Assembly: GCF_013307435.2 (NCBI RefSeq)
Contig: NZ_CP102845.1
Span: 806,001 to 870,000 of the forward strand
DNA: 64,000 nucleotides
Reading direction: 5' to 3'
Source of the DNA: Microvirga terrae
GTDB taxonomy: Bacteria; Pseudomonadota; Alphaproteobacteria; Rhizobiales; Beijerinckiaceae
Shown: positions 42,178 through 51,232 of the stretch, in pieces
Layout: each line of letters opens with the position of its first letter
Numbering within the stretch: the first letter of the stretch is position 1
Notes under the pieces: generated by a model
Seen by the model: the letters and a program-made list of their open reading frames with translations, nothing else
The model's database searches: none
Told to the model about the DNA's origin: nothing
Made by a program: the position numbers and the translations under genes

Positions 42178-43071
42178 ATGATCGCGGTCGTAGAGGCTCT
42201 GCTGGACAGGTTTCACGAGCGGACGCCGATCCGGGCGGGCTCGCTCATCGTGACCGTGTTCGGGGATGCCGTGGTGCCCCGGGGCGGGGTGCTGTCCCTG
42301 GCATCCCTGCACGAGATCATGCGGGCCTTCCGCATCAGCGACACGCTCGTCCGGACGGCCCTGTCCCGCCTCGTCTCCGAGGGCTGGTTCGAGCGCTGGA
42401 AGGTGGGGCGCAACAGCTATTACCGGCTGACGCCGCAGGGCCAGGAGGCTTTCGCCGAGGCCACGCGGCGGATCTATGCCGACCCACCCCATGAGTGGCA
42501 GGGATCGTTCGATCTCCTCCTGCTCGAGAACGCGCAGGACCGCAATGCGCTGAGGAGCGAATTATCAGCCGCAGGTTATGGCCCGCTCGGGCCCGATCTC
42601 CTGATGGCTGCGGCACCGGCGGCCAAGGTCGGCCCCTTCCTGAGACTGGCCGCGACCCCGGCCGATCTGCCCACTGCCCGGCGGCTGGTCGAGAAGGCAT
42701 GGCCCTTGGTGGAGATCGAAGCGCGCTACAGACGGTTCATCGACACCTATGCGGGCACCCTCGGCGCCCTGGAACGGGGCGCGGGGTTCACGAATCTCGA
42801 CGCCCTTCTCGTGCGTATTCTCCTGATCCATGATTACCGCAGGGCGGTCCTGAAGGATCCGCTGCTGCCGTCGCAGCTCCTTCCCAGGCCCTGGGCCGGG
42901 ACAGGGGCGCGGTCCCTCTGCGGCACGATCTACCGCACCCTGCTTCCGGCCGCCGAGCGCTGGATTGACACCCATGCCCAGAACGACCTGGGACCACTCC
43001 CCGCGGTCGACGAGACCTTCGGGCAGCGCTTCGCGACGGCGGAGCCGGCCGCGGAACTGAGGATCGGCTGA
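42178..43071 (+). CDS. paaX: Phenylacetyl-CoA-responsive repressor PaaX
   Basis: A 297-residue PaaX-family regulator. The N-terminal winged helix (about 20-100) includes RISDTLVRTALSRLVSEGWF and RNSYYRLTPQG. The C-terminal effector region contains RRFIDTYAGTLGALE and LLIHDYRRAVLKDPLLPSQL. In E. coli PaaX represses the paa operons until phenylacetyl-CoA appears. It is divergent from paaZ and sits 217 bases before paaA, between the two catabolic blocks it probably controls. Confidence 0.95.
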   Translation: MIAVVEALLDRFHERTPIRAGSLIVTVFGDAVVPRGGVLSLASLHEIMRAFRISDTLVRTALSRLVSEGWFERWKVGRNSYYRLTPQGQEAFAEATRRIYADPPHEWQGSFDLLLLENAQDRNALRSELSAAGYGPLGPDLLMAAAPAAKVGPFLRLAATPADLPTARRLVEKAWPLVEIEARYRRFIDTYAGTLGALERGAGFTNLDALLVRILLIHDYRRAVLKDPLLPSQLLPRPWAGTGARSLCGTIYRTLLPAAERWIDTHAQNDLGPLPAVDETFGQRFATAEPAAELRIG

Positions 43072-43092
43072 AGAAAGTGTTACAAAAATTTC

Positions 43093-43122
43093 TTGATTAA
43101 TCTGTTTTATGTGACATATTAA
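43093..43122 (+). promoter_or_regulatory. Candidate promoter of the paaABCDE operon
   Basis: TTGATT (43093-43098), 18 bases, TATTAA (43117-43122) in an AT-rich island just after paaX. Flanking TGTTAC and GTGACA form an imperfect inverted pair around it that could be a repressor site. The leader to paaA would be about 165 bases. Confidence 0.4.
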
Positions 43123-43288
43123 AGAGGTCCGCGGAAAGCCGGAGAGGCATGCCGCCTGCGCGCCATGATCAGCGCGGCGCGGAAGGGCTGCTCCGGCAGG
43201 CGAGGCTCGATTCCGTCCAATCCGGCCCGGTCTTGGGCAGGGCGGCCGGACGAGAGCCCGGCAGGATTGAACGTCAGGGAGAAGCGCC

Positions 43289-44287
43289 ATGTACGCACAG
43301 ATGGTGAAAACAGGCGTCGAGCACATCCGGTCCAAGGACGAGATGTCTCCGGAGGAGCGTGCCTTCCAGGACCGCATCGATGCCGACATCAAGATCGAGC
43401 CGAAGGAGTGGATGCCGGAGGCTTATCGCAAGACCCTGATCCGGCAGATCTCCCAGCACGCTCACTCCGAAATCATAGGGATGCAGCCCGAGGGTAACTG
43501 GATCACCCGGGCGCCGACCCTCGAGCGCAAGGCCATCCTGCTCGCCAAGGTGCAGGACGAGGCCGGCCACGGCCTTTATCTCTACTGCGCCGCCGAGACC
43601 CTTGGCGTGAGCCGCGACGAGCTCCTGGAGCAGCTCAACAGCGGCAAGGCCAAGTATTCCAGCATCTTCAACTATCCGACGCTCACCTGGGCCGACATCG
43701 GGGCCATCGGCTGGCTCGTGGACGGAGCCGCAATCATGAACCAAGTGCCGCTGCAGCGCTGCTCCTACGGGCCTTATTCCCGCGCCATGATCCGCATCTG
43801 CAAGGAAGAGAGCTTCCATCAGCGGCAGGGCTACGACGCGATGACCAAGCTTGCCCGCGGCACGCCCGAGCAGAAGCAGATGGCGCAGGACGCGCTGAAC
43901 CGCTGGTGGTGGCCGTCGCTGATGATGTTCGGACCCTCCGACGCGGAATCGGTCCACAGCGCGCAATCGATGCGCTGGAAGATCAAGATCAACTCGAACG
44001 ACGAGCTGCGCCAGAAATTCGTCGATCAGACGGTGCCGCAGGCCGAGTATCTCGGTCTCACCGTTCCGGATCCTGATCTCAAGTGGAACGCGGAGCGCGG
44101 CCACTACGATTTCGGCGCGATCGACTGGGACGAGTTCTATCAGGTCATCGCCGGCAACGGACCCTGCAACCGCCAGCGCCTGCGCACGCGCGTGAAGGCC
44201 TACGAAGAGGGACAATGGGTGCGCGATGCGGCGGACGCCTATGCGGCCAAGAAGGCCGCGCGGGCGCACGGCAAGGCGGCTGCTTAG
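43289..44287 (+). CDS. paaA: Phenylacetyl-CoA 1,2-epoxidase catalytic subunit PaaA
   Basis: A 332-residue di-iron oxygenase subunit. The ferritin-like core shows [13 protein letters not shown], the EXXH motif in [14 protein letters not shown] and the second one in [12 protein letters not shown]. With PaaC as structural partner and PaaE as reductase it epoxidises phenylacetyl-CoA. The length is the family norm. It begins a tight operon paaA-B-C-D-E plus a ferritin-fold paralogue. Confidence 0.97.
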   Translation: MYAQMVKTGVEHIRSKDEMSPEERAFQDRIDADIKIEPKEWMPEAYRKTLIRQISQHAHSEIIGMQPEGNWITRAPTLERKAILLAKVQDEAGHGLYLYCAAETLGVSRDELLEQLNSGKAKYSSIFNYPTLTWADIGAIGWLVDGAAIMNQVPLQRCSYGPYSRAMIRICKEESFHQRQGYDAMTKLARGTPEQKQMAQDALNRWWWPSLMMFGPSDAESVHSAQSMRWKIKINSNDELRQKFVDQTVPQAEYLGLTVPDPDLKWNAERGHYDFGAIDWDEFYQVIAGNGPCNRQRLRTRVKAYEEGQWVRDAADAYAAKKAARAHGKAAA

Positions 44288-44306
44288 GCGGGAGGGGAGA
44301 GAGACA

Positions 44307-44597
44307 ATGACCGACAAGAAGGGATGGCCTCTCTGGGAGGTGTTCATCCGCAGCCAGCATGGATTGGCCCACCGGCACGTGGGCAGCCTGCATGCGCCCG
44401 ATGCCGAGATGGCGATCATGAACGCGCGCGACGTCTATACACGCCGCAACGAGGGCGTCAGCATCTGGGTCGTGAAGGCGTCCGATATTGCGGCGAGCTC
44501 GCCCGGCGACAAGGGGCCGCTGTTCGATCCCGCCAACAGCAAGGTCTATCGCCACCCGACTTTCTACGAGATCCCCGAAGAGCTGGGGCATATGTGA
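44307..44597 (+). CDS. paaB: Phenylacetyl-CoA epoxidase subunit PaaB
   Basis: A 96-residue PaaB family protein (WPLWEVFIRSQHGLAHRHVG, then ARDVYTRRNEGVSIWVVKAS and a YRHPTFYEIPEELGHM end). PaaB is needed for the active epoxidase complex. GGAGGGG precedes the ATG. Its stop overlaps the paaC start by one base (TGATG). Confidence 0.95.
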   Translation: MTDKKGWPLWEVFIRSQHGLAHRHVGSLHAPDAEMAIMNARDVYTRRNEGVSIWVVKASDIAASSPGDKGPLFDPANSKVYRHPTFYEIPEELGHM

Positions 44598-45355
44598 TGA
44601 CCGCGCAGGACGCTCTCGTCGAGTATCTGCTGCGGCTGGGCGACAATGCCCTGATCTTGGGCCACCGTCTCTCCGAATGGTGCGGCCATTCGCCGGCGCT
44701 CGAGGAGGATCTGGCGCTCTCCAACGTCGCTCTCGACCTGATCGGACAGACGCAGCTCTGGCTCAACCTCGCGGGTGAGATCGAGGGCAGGGGACGCGAT
44801 GCCGACAAGCTCGCCTATCTGCGCGACGCGCGCGACTTCCGCAATGTGCTTCTGGTCGAGCAGCCGAACGGCGACTTCGCCGCCACGATGGCCCGGCAGT
44901 TCTATTTCGATGCCTGGCACTATCTGCTGCTGCGCGGGCTGACCGGCTCGACGGAGCCTCGTATCGCCGAGATCGCCGCCAAGGGCCTCAAGGAGGTCAC
45001 CTATCACCTGGAGCGGAGCCAGGAATGGGTTCTGCGCCTTGGCGACGGCACGGAGGAAAGTCATCGCCGGATGCAGAACGCCGTCGACGATCTGTGGATG
45101 TATACCGGCGAGCTGTTCGAGGCTGACGAGATCGACCAGGCCATGGTCCGGAACGGCCTTGCGCCCGACGTCGCGACGCTGCACGAGCCCTGGCTCGGTC
45201 TCGTTCGCGCGACGATCGGGGAGGCGACGCTCACGCTGCCGCAGGCCGGCTGGGCGCAGAAAGGCGGCAAGCGCGGCGTTCATTCCGAGCATCTCGGCTA
45301 CATCCTGGCCGATCTCCAGTTCCTGCAGCGGGCCTATCCCAACGCGACGTGGTGA
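44597..45355 (+). CDS. paaC: Phenylacetyl-CoA epoxidase subunit PaaC
   Basis: A 252-residue ferritin-fold structural subunit (LGDNALILGHRLSEWCGHSP, FYFDAWHYLLLRGLTGSTEP, then KGLKEVTYHLERSQEWVLRL). PaaC pairs with PaaA; its own metal site is degenerate in characterised homologues. The start overlaps the paaB stop, and paaD follows after 14 bases. Confidence 0.95.
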   Translation: MTAQDALVEYLLRLGDNALILGHRLSEWCGHSPALEEDLALSNVALDLIGQTQLWLNLAGEIEGRGRDADKLAYLRDARDFRNVLLVEQPNGDFAATMARQFYFDAWHYLLLRGLTGSTEPRIAEIAAKGLKEVTYHLERSQEWVLRLGDGTEESHRRMQNAVDDLWMYTGELFEADEIDQAMVRNGLAPDVATLHEPWLGLVRATIGEATLTLPQAGWAQKGGKRGVHSEHLGYILADLQFLQRAYPNATW

Positions 45356-45369
45356 GGAGCGCAGGATCG

Positions 45370-45882
45370 ATGATGGACAGCCTGACGCGGCCGGACCCGA
45401 ACCAGATCAGAGACTGGCTGGGCGACGTTCCAGACCCGGAGGTGCCGGCGGTCTCCGTCATGGATCTCGGCATCGTGCGCGACGTGCAATGGCAGGATGA
45501 AGATCTCGTCGTCGCCATCACGCCGACCTATTCGGGCTGTCCTGCCACGAGCGTCATCGCGTTCGAGATTGAAGCGGCTCTGCGCGCGCGCGGGATCGAC
45601 CGCCTGCGGATCGAGCGGCGCCTGTCGCCGCCCTGGACCACGGACTGGATCACCCCGCAGGGCCGCCGGCGGCTGGAGGCTTATGGCATCGCCCCCCCGG
45701 CGGAGAACGCAGGTGGTCCGTCGCCCTTCGACCGCTTCCTGCGCAAGCCTTTGACCATCGCGTGCCCGCGCTGCCGATCCGAGAACACCGACCGGGTGAG
45801 CGAGTTCGGCTCGACGCCGTGCAAGGCACAATACCGGTGCCGCGACTGCCTCGAGCCTTTCGACTACTTCAAGTGCATTTGA
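45370..45882 (+). CDS. paaD: PaaD, iron-sulfur cluster assembly factor for the epoxidase
   Basis: A 170-residue protein with an N-terminal MIP18/DUF59-type domain (DVPDPEVPAVSVMDLGIVRD, YSGCPATSVIAFEI) and a C-terminal zinc-ribbon-like CPRC...CRDC motif. PaaD helps mature the iron-sulfur centre of PaaE. An ATG pair at 45370 and 45373 leaves the start ambiguous by one codon. It is followed 16 bases later by paaE. Confidence 0.94.
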   Translation: MMDSLTRPDPNQIRDWLGDVPDPEVPAVSVMDLGIVRDVQWQDEDLVVAITPTYSGCPATSVIAFEIEAALRARGIDRLRIERRLSPPWTTDWITPQGRRRLEAYGIAPPAENAGGPSPFDRFLRKPLTIACPRCRSENTDRVSEFGSTPCKAQYRCRDCLEPFDYFKCI

Positions 45883-45898
45883 AAAGACCGGATGCTCC

Positions 45899-46975
45899 AT
45901 GACGAAGTTCTACCCCGTCACCGTTGCCGACGTGCGGCGCGAAACCCGCGACGCCATCGTGCTCACTCTCGACGTGCCGGACGAGCATAAGGAGGCGTTC
46001 CGCTTCTCGCCGGGCCAGTACCTGACCCTGCGGACCACGATCGACGGCGACGAGGTGCGGCGGTCCTATTCCATCTGTGCGACGCCGATGGAGGGTCGGC
46101 TCCGGGTCGGCATCAAGAAGATCGCCGGCGGAGCCTTCTCGAGCTGGGCCAGCGAGCAGCTCGCGCCCGGGCAGGTCATCGAGGCGATGCCGCCCATGGG
46201 CAATTTCTTCGTGCCTCTCGACGAGACCCGCAGGCGCCACTTCGTGGGCTTCGCCGCGGGCAGCGGGATCACGCCGCTTCTGAGCATCATCAAGACCACG
46301 CTCGTCGCCGAGCCGAATTCGTCCTTCACCCTGTTCTACGGCAATCGCGCATCGGGTTCGATCATGTTCCGCGAGGAGCTCGAGGATCTCAAGAACGAGC
46401 ATCTCGATCGCTTCAGCCTCATCCACATCCTCAGCCGCGAGCAGCAGGACATTGACCTCTTCAACGGACGGCTGACCAAGGAGAAGTGCGACCAGCTGCT
46501 CGACCATTGGATCGACGCATCGTCCATCGACACCGCCTTCATCTGCGGGCCGCAGGACATGATGCTCGGCATCGCGCAGAGCCTCGAGGAGCACGGGCTC
46601 GACAAGCGCCAGATCAAGTTCGAACTTTTCGCCACCGCGACGCCGAGCCGACGCCAGCGCAGACCCGAGGAGGCGGCAGCGGAAGACAAGAGGAACCTAT
46701 GCGAGGCCACCATCGTCATCGACGGACGCGCCCGCACCCTGTCCTTCGAGAAGGGCACCGCATCGGTGCTCGATGCCGCAACGGCCGAGGGGCTGGAGCT
46801 GCCCTATGCCTGCAAGGGCGGCGTCTGCTCCACCTGCCGGGCAATGCTGGTCGAGGGCGAGGTGGACATGGACGCGAACTTCGCTCTCGAGGATTACGAG
46901 ATCGCGCGGGGCTACATTCTGACCTGCCAGAGCTATCCGGTGAGCGACCGGATTCTGGTCGATTTCGACAAGTGA
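45899..46975 (+). CDS. paaE: Phenylacetyl-CoA epoxidase reductase subunit PaaE
   Basis: A 358-residue reductase. FAD is bound by RSYS (55-58), NAD(P) by GFAAGSGITP (117-126) with CGPQDMM following, and a C-terminal plant-type [2Fe-2S] ferredoxin domain has Cys305, 310, 313 and 343. It passes electrons from NADPH to the PaaA di-iron site. The next gene, a PaaA/PaaC-like paralogue, starts 28 bases later. Confidence 0.96.
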   Translation: MTKFYPVTVADVRRETRDAIVLTLDVPDEHKEAFRFSPGQYLTLRTTIDGDEVRRSYSICATPMEGRLRVGIKKIAGGAFSSWASEQLAPGQVIEAMPPMGNFFVPLDETRRRHFVGFAAGSGITPLLSIIKTTLVAEPNSSFTLFYGNRASGSIMFREELEDLKNEHLDRFSLIHILSREQQDIDLFNGRLTKEKCDQLLDHWIDASSIDTAFICGPQDMMLGIAQSLEEHGLDKRQIKFELFATATPSRRQRRPEEAAAEDKRNLCEATIVIDGRARTLSFEKGTASVLDAATAEGLELPYACKGGVCSTCRAMLVEGEVDMDANFALEDYEIARGYILTCQSYPVSDRILVDFDK

Positions 46976-47003
46976 CGCCGCAAGAGGCGGGGAGGGTGGT
47001 CCC

Positions 47004-47807
47004 ATGGTTGATGAAGAAAGCCTCGTCGCCTTCTTGGCCGGCGGCGGCCGCCTGAGCGCTCCCGACAACGTGACGCCTCGCTATCGCGGCGAACTCATGC
47101 GCCTGATGGCGATCTTCGTCGATTCCGAGATGGCGGGCGCCTCGGGCTTCGCCGATTGCATCAACCTGGCTCCGGGGCTCAAGGAGCGGATCATCGCGAC
47201 ACGCATCGTCTTCGACAAGTTCGACCACGCGCGTCAGGTCCTGGCCCTGATGGAGCAGTTCGGGGCCGACACGGGGCAATATGTAGGAGCTCATCCCTGG
47301 GCGTCCCGTCTCGACCGCAGCGTCAATCTGGCCACGAGGCGCATTGCCGGAGACATGCGCCTCAACGTGTTCCATTACCCGATCAACGGCTGGGTCGATG
47401 CGGTGGTGATGAACTGCCTGATGGGGCGGGCCACCGTGGTGCAGCTCGACGAATTGACACGCGGCTCCTACCAGCCGCTCGCCGACGTCCTTGCCGAGAT
47501 CCTTCCTGTAGAGAGGCGCCACGCGGAACTGGGGGAACAGGGATTGCAGGCGGCTCTCGAGAGAGGCCACGACAGGATCGATGCTCAGGCCTCCGTCAAC
47601 TACTGGTATCCGCGCGTGGCCGACACCTTCGGCAGCAGCGCGTCGGATCATTTCTCCCAGCATCGCAGGTACGGATTGCGCCAGAAGGGCCGGGAGGAGC
47701 TGATGGCGCAGTGGCAGAGCCACGTTCATCCGATGCTTTCGCGCTTCGGGCTCGAAGTTCCGGGCCATGGGTCGCGCGAGATCGGCGATCAGGTCTCGCT
47801 CCAGTAA
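47004..47807 (+). CDS. PaaA/PaaC-like ferritin-fold protein of unknown role
   Basis: A 267-residue helical protein that continues the paaABCDE operon. Its pattern follows the PaaA/PaaC family: VDSEMAGASGF (Glu42), FDKFDHARQVL where PaaA has QDEAGHGL, and PVERRHAELG (Glu170, His173) where PaaA has KEESFHQRQ. One EXXH pair is therefore kept and the other is changed (Glu to His, His to Gln). It may be a structural partner, a factor protecting the complex, or a second oxygenase. The family call is reasonable; the role is open. Confidence 0.75.
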   Translation: MVDEESLVAFLAGGGRLSAPDNVTPRYRGELMRLMAIFVDSEMAGASGFADCINLAPGLKERIIATRIVFDKFDHARQVLALMEQFGADTGQYVGAHPWASRLDRSVNLATRRIAGDMRLNVFHYPINGWVDAVVMNCLMGRATVVQLDELTRGSYQPLADVLAEILPVERRHAELGEQGLQAALERGHDRIDAQASVNYWYPRVADTFGSSASDHFSQHRRYGLRQKGREELMAQWQSHVHPMLSRFGLEVPGHGSREIGDQVSLQ

Positions 47808-47927
47808 TCGTTTGACCATCGGGCCGGATGATGGACCGGGCTTTCCACGGACGCGGTGTCCGGTTCGCTGCGGGACGCCGAACCCTGGTGCCCCATCTTC
47901 CCGCGCGGTTTCGGTTTTAGGAGTCTT

Positions 47928-48563
47928 CTATTCCGCCGCGCTGATGCGCCGGGACGCGGCCGCGGGCTCGGCCTGGAGATTGCGGGTTCCATCCACGATG
48001 AGCCGGGACACCAGCGCTGCATAATCTGCACGGGTGATCTCGCCGGTGCTCTTGAACCATAGATAATGCCAGTTGATCATGCCGAAGAGGGACATGGTCA
48101 CAGGCTTGAGCAGCTTGGTTCCCTTGAGCTGCGGCGCAACGCCCGCCACCGCATCGGAGAAGATCTTGACCAGGTCCCGCTCCACCGCCTTGAGCTCGGC
48201 CTGGCGGTCGGTCGGGAGCAGGCGCATGCCGTTGATCTGCACGTTGTGCTGGGCGTCGGCATCGCGATAGGCCTCGAGCAGCGCCGCCACCAGCTCTCTC
48301 AAGCGGTCATCCGCAGCAAGGTCCGGGCGGTCGGCCGCCTCTACGACCTCGAGCAGTTCTTCGAGGTGGAAGCGGATGACGTCGAAGAGCAGCGCTTCCT
48401 TGTCCTTGTAGTAGTGGTACAGGTTGGCTTTGGAGACCCCGCAGGCCTCTGCGATCTTGCTCATCGAGGCACGGTCGTAGCCGTGCTCGGCAAAGAGTTC
48501 GGCCGAGCGATCGAGGATCGCGCGGCGCTTGTCGTCGTAATCGGTGGCACGGGTACGGGCCAT
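47928..48563 (-). CDS. TetR/AcrR-family regulator, probable PaaR-type
   Basis: A 211-residue regulator. The N-terminal helix-turn-helix (about 10-60) has SMSKIAEACGVSKANLYHYY; the C-terminal domain is helical (MSLFGMINWHYLWFKSTGEI). It sits ten bases upstream of... the paaK 3' end is at 48573, so paaK lies just before it on the same strand and they are probably co-transcribed. The palindromes upstream of paaZ and paaG are plausible binding sites. The ligand may be phenylacetyl-CoA or another acyl-CoA. Confidence 0.85.
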   Translation of the reverse strand: MARTRATDYDDKRRAILDRSAELFAEHGYDRASMSKIAEACGVSKANLYHYYKDKEALLFDVIRFHLEELLEVVEAADRPDLAADDRLRELVAALLEAYRDADAQHNVQINGMRLLPTDRQAELKAVERDLVKIFSDAVAGVAPQLKGTKLLKPVTMSLFGMINWHYLWFKSTGEITRADYAALVSRLIVDGTRNLQAEPAAASRRISAAE

Positions 48564-48572
48564 GGGGTTCTT

Positions 48573-49907
48573 CTATTCCTTCGGTCTGCGGTCGATCACG
48601 CGCCGCGCCTTGCCGAGCGAGCGCTCGATTCCTTCCGGGTCGAGGACATTGACCTGAGCCGTGATGCCGATGGTGTCCTTGATCGCCTGGGTCAGGCGGT
48701 CGGCGGCGGCTTTCCGCGTTTCCGGATAATCGGCATCCGGCCGGATCTCGGCCCTGATCTCCATCTGGTCCATCCGGCCCTCGCGGGTCAGGATGATCTG
48801 GTAATGTCCCGACAGGGTCGGGATGGCGAGGAGCTTCTCCTCGATCTGGGTCGGGAACACGTTGACGCCCCGGATGATCATCATGTCGTCCGTGCGGCCG
48901 GTGACCTTCTCCATGCGGCGCATGGTGCGCGCCGTGCCGGGCAGCAGGCGCGTCAGGTCCCGGGTGCGATAGCGGATGACGGGCATCGCCTCCTTGGTCA
49001 GGGAGGTGAAGACGAGCTCGCCTTCCTCGCCGTCCGGCAGGACTTCGCCCGTCACCGGGTTGATCACCTCGGGATAGAAATGATCCTCCCAGATGTGCAG
49101 TCCGTCCTTGCTCTCCACGCATTCGCAGGCAACGCCCGGCCCCATGACCTCGGACAGGCCATAGATGTCGACCGCATGGATGTCGAAGGCCTCTTCGATC
49201 TCGGTCCGCATGGCGTTGGTCCATGGCTCGGCGCCGAAGATCCCGACCTTCAGCGAGGATTGCCGCGGATCGAGGCCCTGCTTCTTGAACTCGTCGAGGA
49301 TCGCCAGCATGTAGGACGGCGTGACCATGATGATGTCGGGCTGGAAGTCCTGGATGAGTTGCACCTGGCGCTCGGTCATGCCGCCGGACATCGGGATCAC
49401 CATGCAGCCGAGGCGCTCGGCGCCGTAATGCGCGCCCAGTCCTCCGGTGAAGAGGCCGTAGCCGTAGGCCACGTGCACCTTCATGCCGGGACGCCCGCCG
49501 CTCGCCCGGATGGATCGCGCCACCACGTCCGCCCAGGTGTCGATGTCGCGCTTGGTGTAGCCGACCACGGTGGGCTTGCCGGTGGTGCCCGACGAGCCGT
49601 GCACGCGGGCGATCTGGTCCTGCGGAACGGCGAACATGCCGAAGGGATAATTGTCCCGCAGGTCGGCCTTGGTGGTGAACGGGAACTTGGAGAGATCGCC
49701 TAGATCCCTGAAATCGTCCGGATGAACGCCTGCCGCGTCGAACTTCGCCCTGTAGTGCGGCACGTTCTCGTAGGCATGGCGCAGGGACCAGGCGAGACGC
49801 TCGCGCTGCCAGGCGGCCAACTCATCCCGCGACGCCAGTTCGAGGCGATCGAGCTGGGTCGCCTGGGGCTTGAGTTCGGACAGCTTGCGGTGCGGGATCT
49901 GAAGCAA
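48573..49907 (-). CDS. paaK: Phenylacetate-CoA ligase PaaK
   Basis: A 444-residue AMP-forming ligase. The ATP-binding P-loop-like motif is HGSSGTTGKPTVVGYT (about 103-118). Further motifs are YGLSEVMGPGVACE, YRTRDLTRLLPG and the C-terminal GRTDDMMIIRGVNVFP. It activates phenylacetate to phenylacetyl-CoA, the first step. It follows paaI after 23 bases on the same strand, in the order paaG-paaI-paaK-tetR. Confidence 0.96.
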   Translation of the reverse strand: MLQIPHRKLSELKPQATQLDRLELASRDELAAWQRERLAWSLRHAYENVPHYRAKFDAAGVHPDDFRDLGDLSKFPFTTKADLRDNYPFGMFAVPQDQIARVHGSSGTTGKPTVVGYTKRDIDTWADVVARSIRASGGRPGMKVHVAYGYGLFTGGLGAHYGAERLGCMVIPMSGGMTERQVQLIQDFQPDIIMVTPSYMLAILDEFKKQGLDPRQSSLKVGIFGAEPWTNAMRTEIEEAFDIHAVDIYGLSEVMGPGVACECVESKDGLHIWEDHFYPEVINPVTGEVLPDGEEGELVFTSLTKEAMPVIRYRTRDLTRLLPGTARTMRRMEKVTGRTDDMMIIRGVNVFPTQIEEKLLAIPTLSGHYQIILTREGRMDQMEIRAEIRPDADYPETRKAAADRLTQAIKDTIGITAQVNVLDPEGIERSLGKARRVIDRRPKE

Positions 49908-49930
49908 GGGAACCTCCCATTCGTTCGTTC

Positions 49931-50407
49931 TTATGGGGTCTTTTCGGTGTCATCCGACGCGAGAAGCGTGCCCGCGATCGTGCGCGAGTGCCCGCGGAAT
50001 TCGGCCACCGTTTCGCCCTGGCCGTTGCGGACGGTCACGTCGTAGATCCCCGAGCGGCCCGAACGGTGGCGCTCGACCGCATGGGCCGTGAGCGTGTCGC
50101 CCCGCCGGCCCGGCTGGAGGAACGTCACGGCGCATTGCTGGGCGACCGTGCGCTGGTCGTAGGTGTTGCAGGCGAACGCGAAGGCCGAGTCGGCGAGGGT
50201 GAAGATGAAGCCGCCGTGGCAGATGCCATGCCCGTTCGTCATGTCGGGGCGGATCGCCATGGACAGGACGGCCTCGCCGGGCGACACGCGCTCGACCCTC
50301 ATCCCGAGCCCTTGGCTCGCCTGGTCCTCGGCCCACATGGCGTCGGCGCAGGCTGAAGCGAGGTCGTGGGCGGCACGTCCTGCGCGGGTCGATCCAGCGT
50401 CCATCAT
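49931..50407 (-). CDS. paaI: Phenylacetate-pathway thioesterase PaaI
   Basis: A 158-residue hotdog-fold thioesterase with the family signature NGHGICHGGFIFTLADSAFA; the Asp of TLADSAF corresponds to the catalytic Asp of PaaI. It is thought to rescue CoA from dead-end intermediates such as hydroxyphenylacetyl-CoA. The ATG overlaps the paaG stop (ATGA), so paaG and paaI are coupled. Confidence 0.93.
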   Translation of the reverse strand: MMDAGSTRAGRAAHDLASACADAMWAEDQASQGLGMRVERVSPGEAVLSMAIRPDMTNGHGICHGGFIFTLADSAFAFACNTYDQRTVAQQCAVTFLQPGRRGDTLTAHAVERHRSGRSGIYDVTVRNGQGETVAEFRGHSRTIAGTLLASDDTEKTP

Positions 50408-51198
50408 GCCCTCCCGGTGAATTTCGGCTGCCGCTTCTCGAAGAACGCCGTGACGCCCTCGATGTAGTCGGGCGTGCGGCCCGCCTGTCCCTGGAGATCG
50501 CGCTCCAGATCGAGCTGGCTGTCGAGATCGCGGGTCTCGGAGGCATCGAGCGCCTGCTTGATCAGACCGAGCCCGACGGTCGGCTGAACGGCGAAGTGGG
50601 CGGCAAGGCGATGGGCCTCGTCCATCAGGGCGCCGTCCTCGACCGCCTTCCAGATCATCCCCCAGGCCTCCGCCTGCTCGGCCGGAACAGGTTCGGCCAG
50701 GAGAGCGAGCGCGCGGGCGCGCGCCGGACCGACGAGGCGCGGCAGAAACCAGGTTCCTCCGGAATCGGGCACGAGGCCGAGCTTCGCGAAGGCCTGGATG
50801 AATTTGGCCGAACGCGCTGCCAGGACGATGTCGCAGGCGAGTGCGAGGTTGGCTCCGGCGCCCGCCGCGACGCCGTTGACCGCGCAGATGACCGGCATCC
50901 GCAGAGCGCGCAGCTTGCGCACGAGCGGGTTGTAGAGGCGCTCCAGGGTGGAGGAGAGATCCGGAACCTGGCCGGGGCTGAAAACCCGGTCCGACAGATC
51001 CTGTCCGGCGCAGAAGCCGCGTCCTGCTCCTGTCAGGACGAGAGCCCGGCAGGCCTCGTCCGCTTCGGCATCGAGAAGGGCCGACATCAGGGCCGCATGC
51101 ATCGCCTCGTTGAAGGAGTTCAGACGATCGGCCCTGTTGAGGGTGATCACCCGATAACCCTCCCGGCGCTCCGTGATGACGAGATCGTTCTCCACCAT
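50404..51198 (-). CDS. paaG: 1,2-epoxyphenylacetyl-CoA isomerase PaaG
   Basis: A 264-residue crotonase-family isomerase (TGAGRGFCAGQDLSDRV, NGVAAGAGANLALACDIVLA, FAKLGLVPDSGGTWFLPRLV). The Asp in LVPDSGG is typical of PaaG. It converts the epoxide to oxepin-CoA for PaaZ. The ATG at 51198 gives the E. coli-like length. An operator-bearing promoter lies 56 bases upstream, and the divergent ABC transporter begins at 51501. Confidence 0.94.
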   Translation of the reverse strand: MVENDLVITERREGYRVITLNRADRLNSFNEAMHAALMSALLDAEADEACRALVLTGAGRGFCAGQDLSDRVFSPGQVPDLSSTLERLYNPLVRKLRALRMPVICAVNGVAAGAGANLALACDIVLAARSAKFIQAFAKLGLVPDSGGTWFLPRLVGPARARALALLAEPVPAEQAEAWGMIWKAVEDGALMDEAHRLAAHFAVQPTVGLGLIKQALDASETRDLDSQLDLERDLQGQAGRTPDYIEGVTAFFEKRQPKFTGRA

Positions 51199-51232
51199 GG
51201 CCCTCCCGAACATTCGCTGATGGCAAGCGGGT

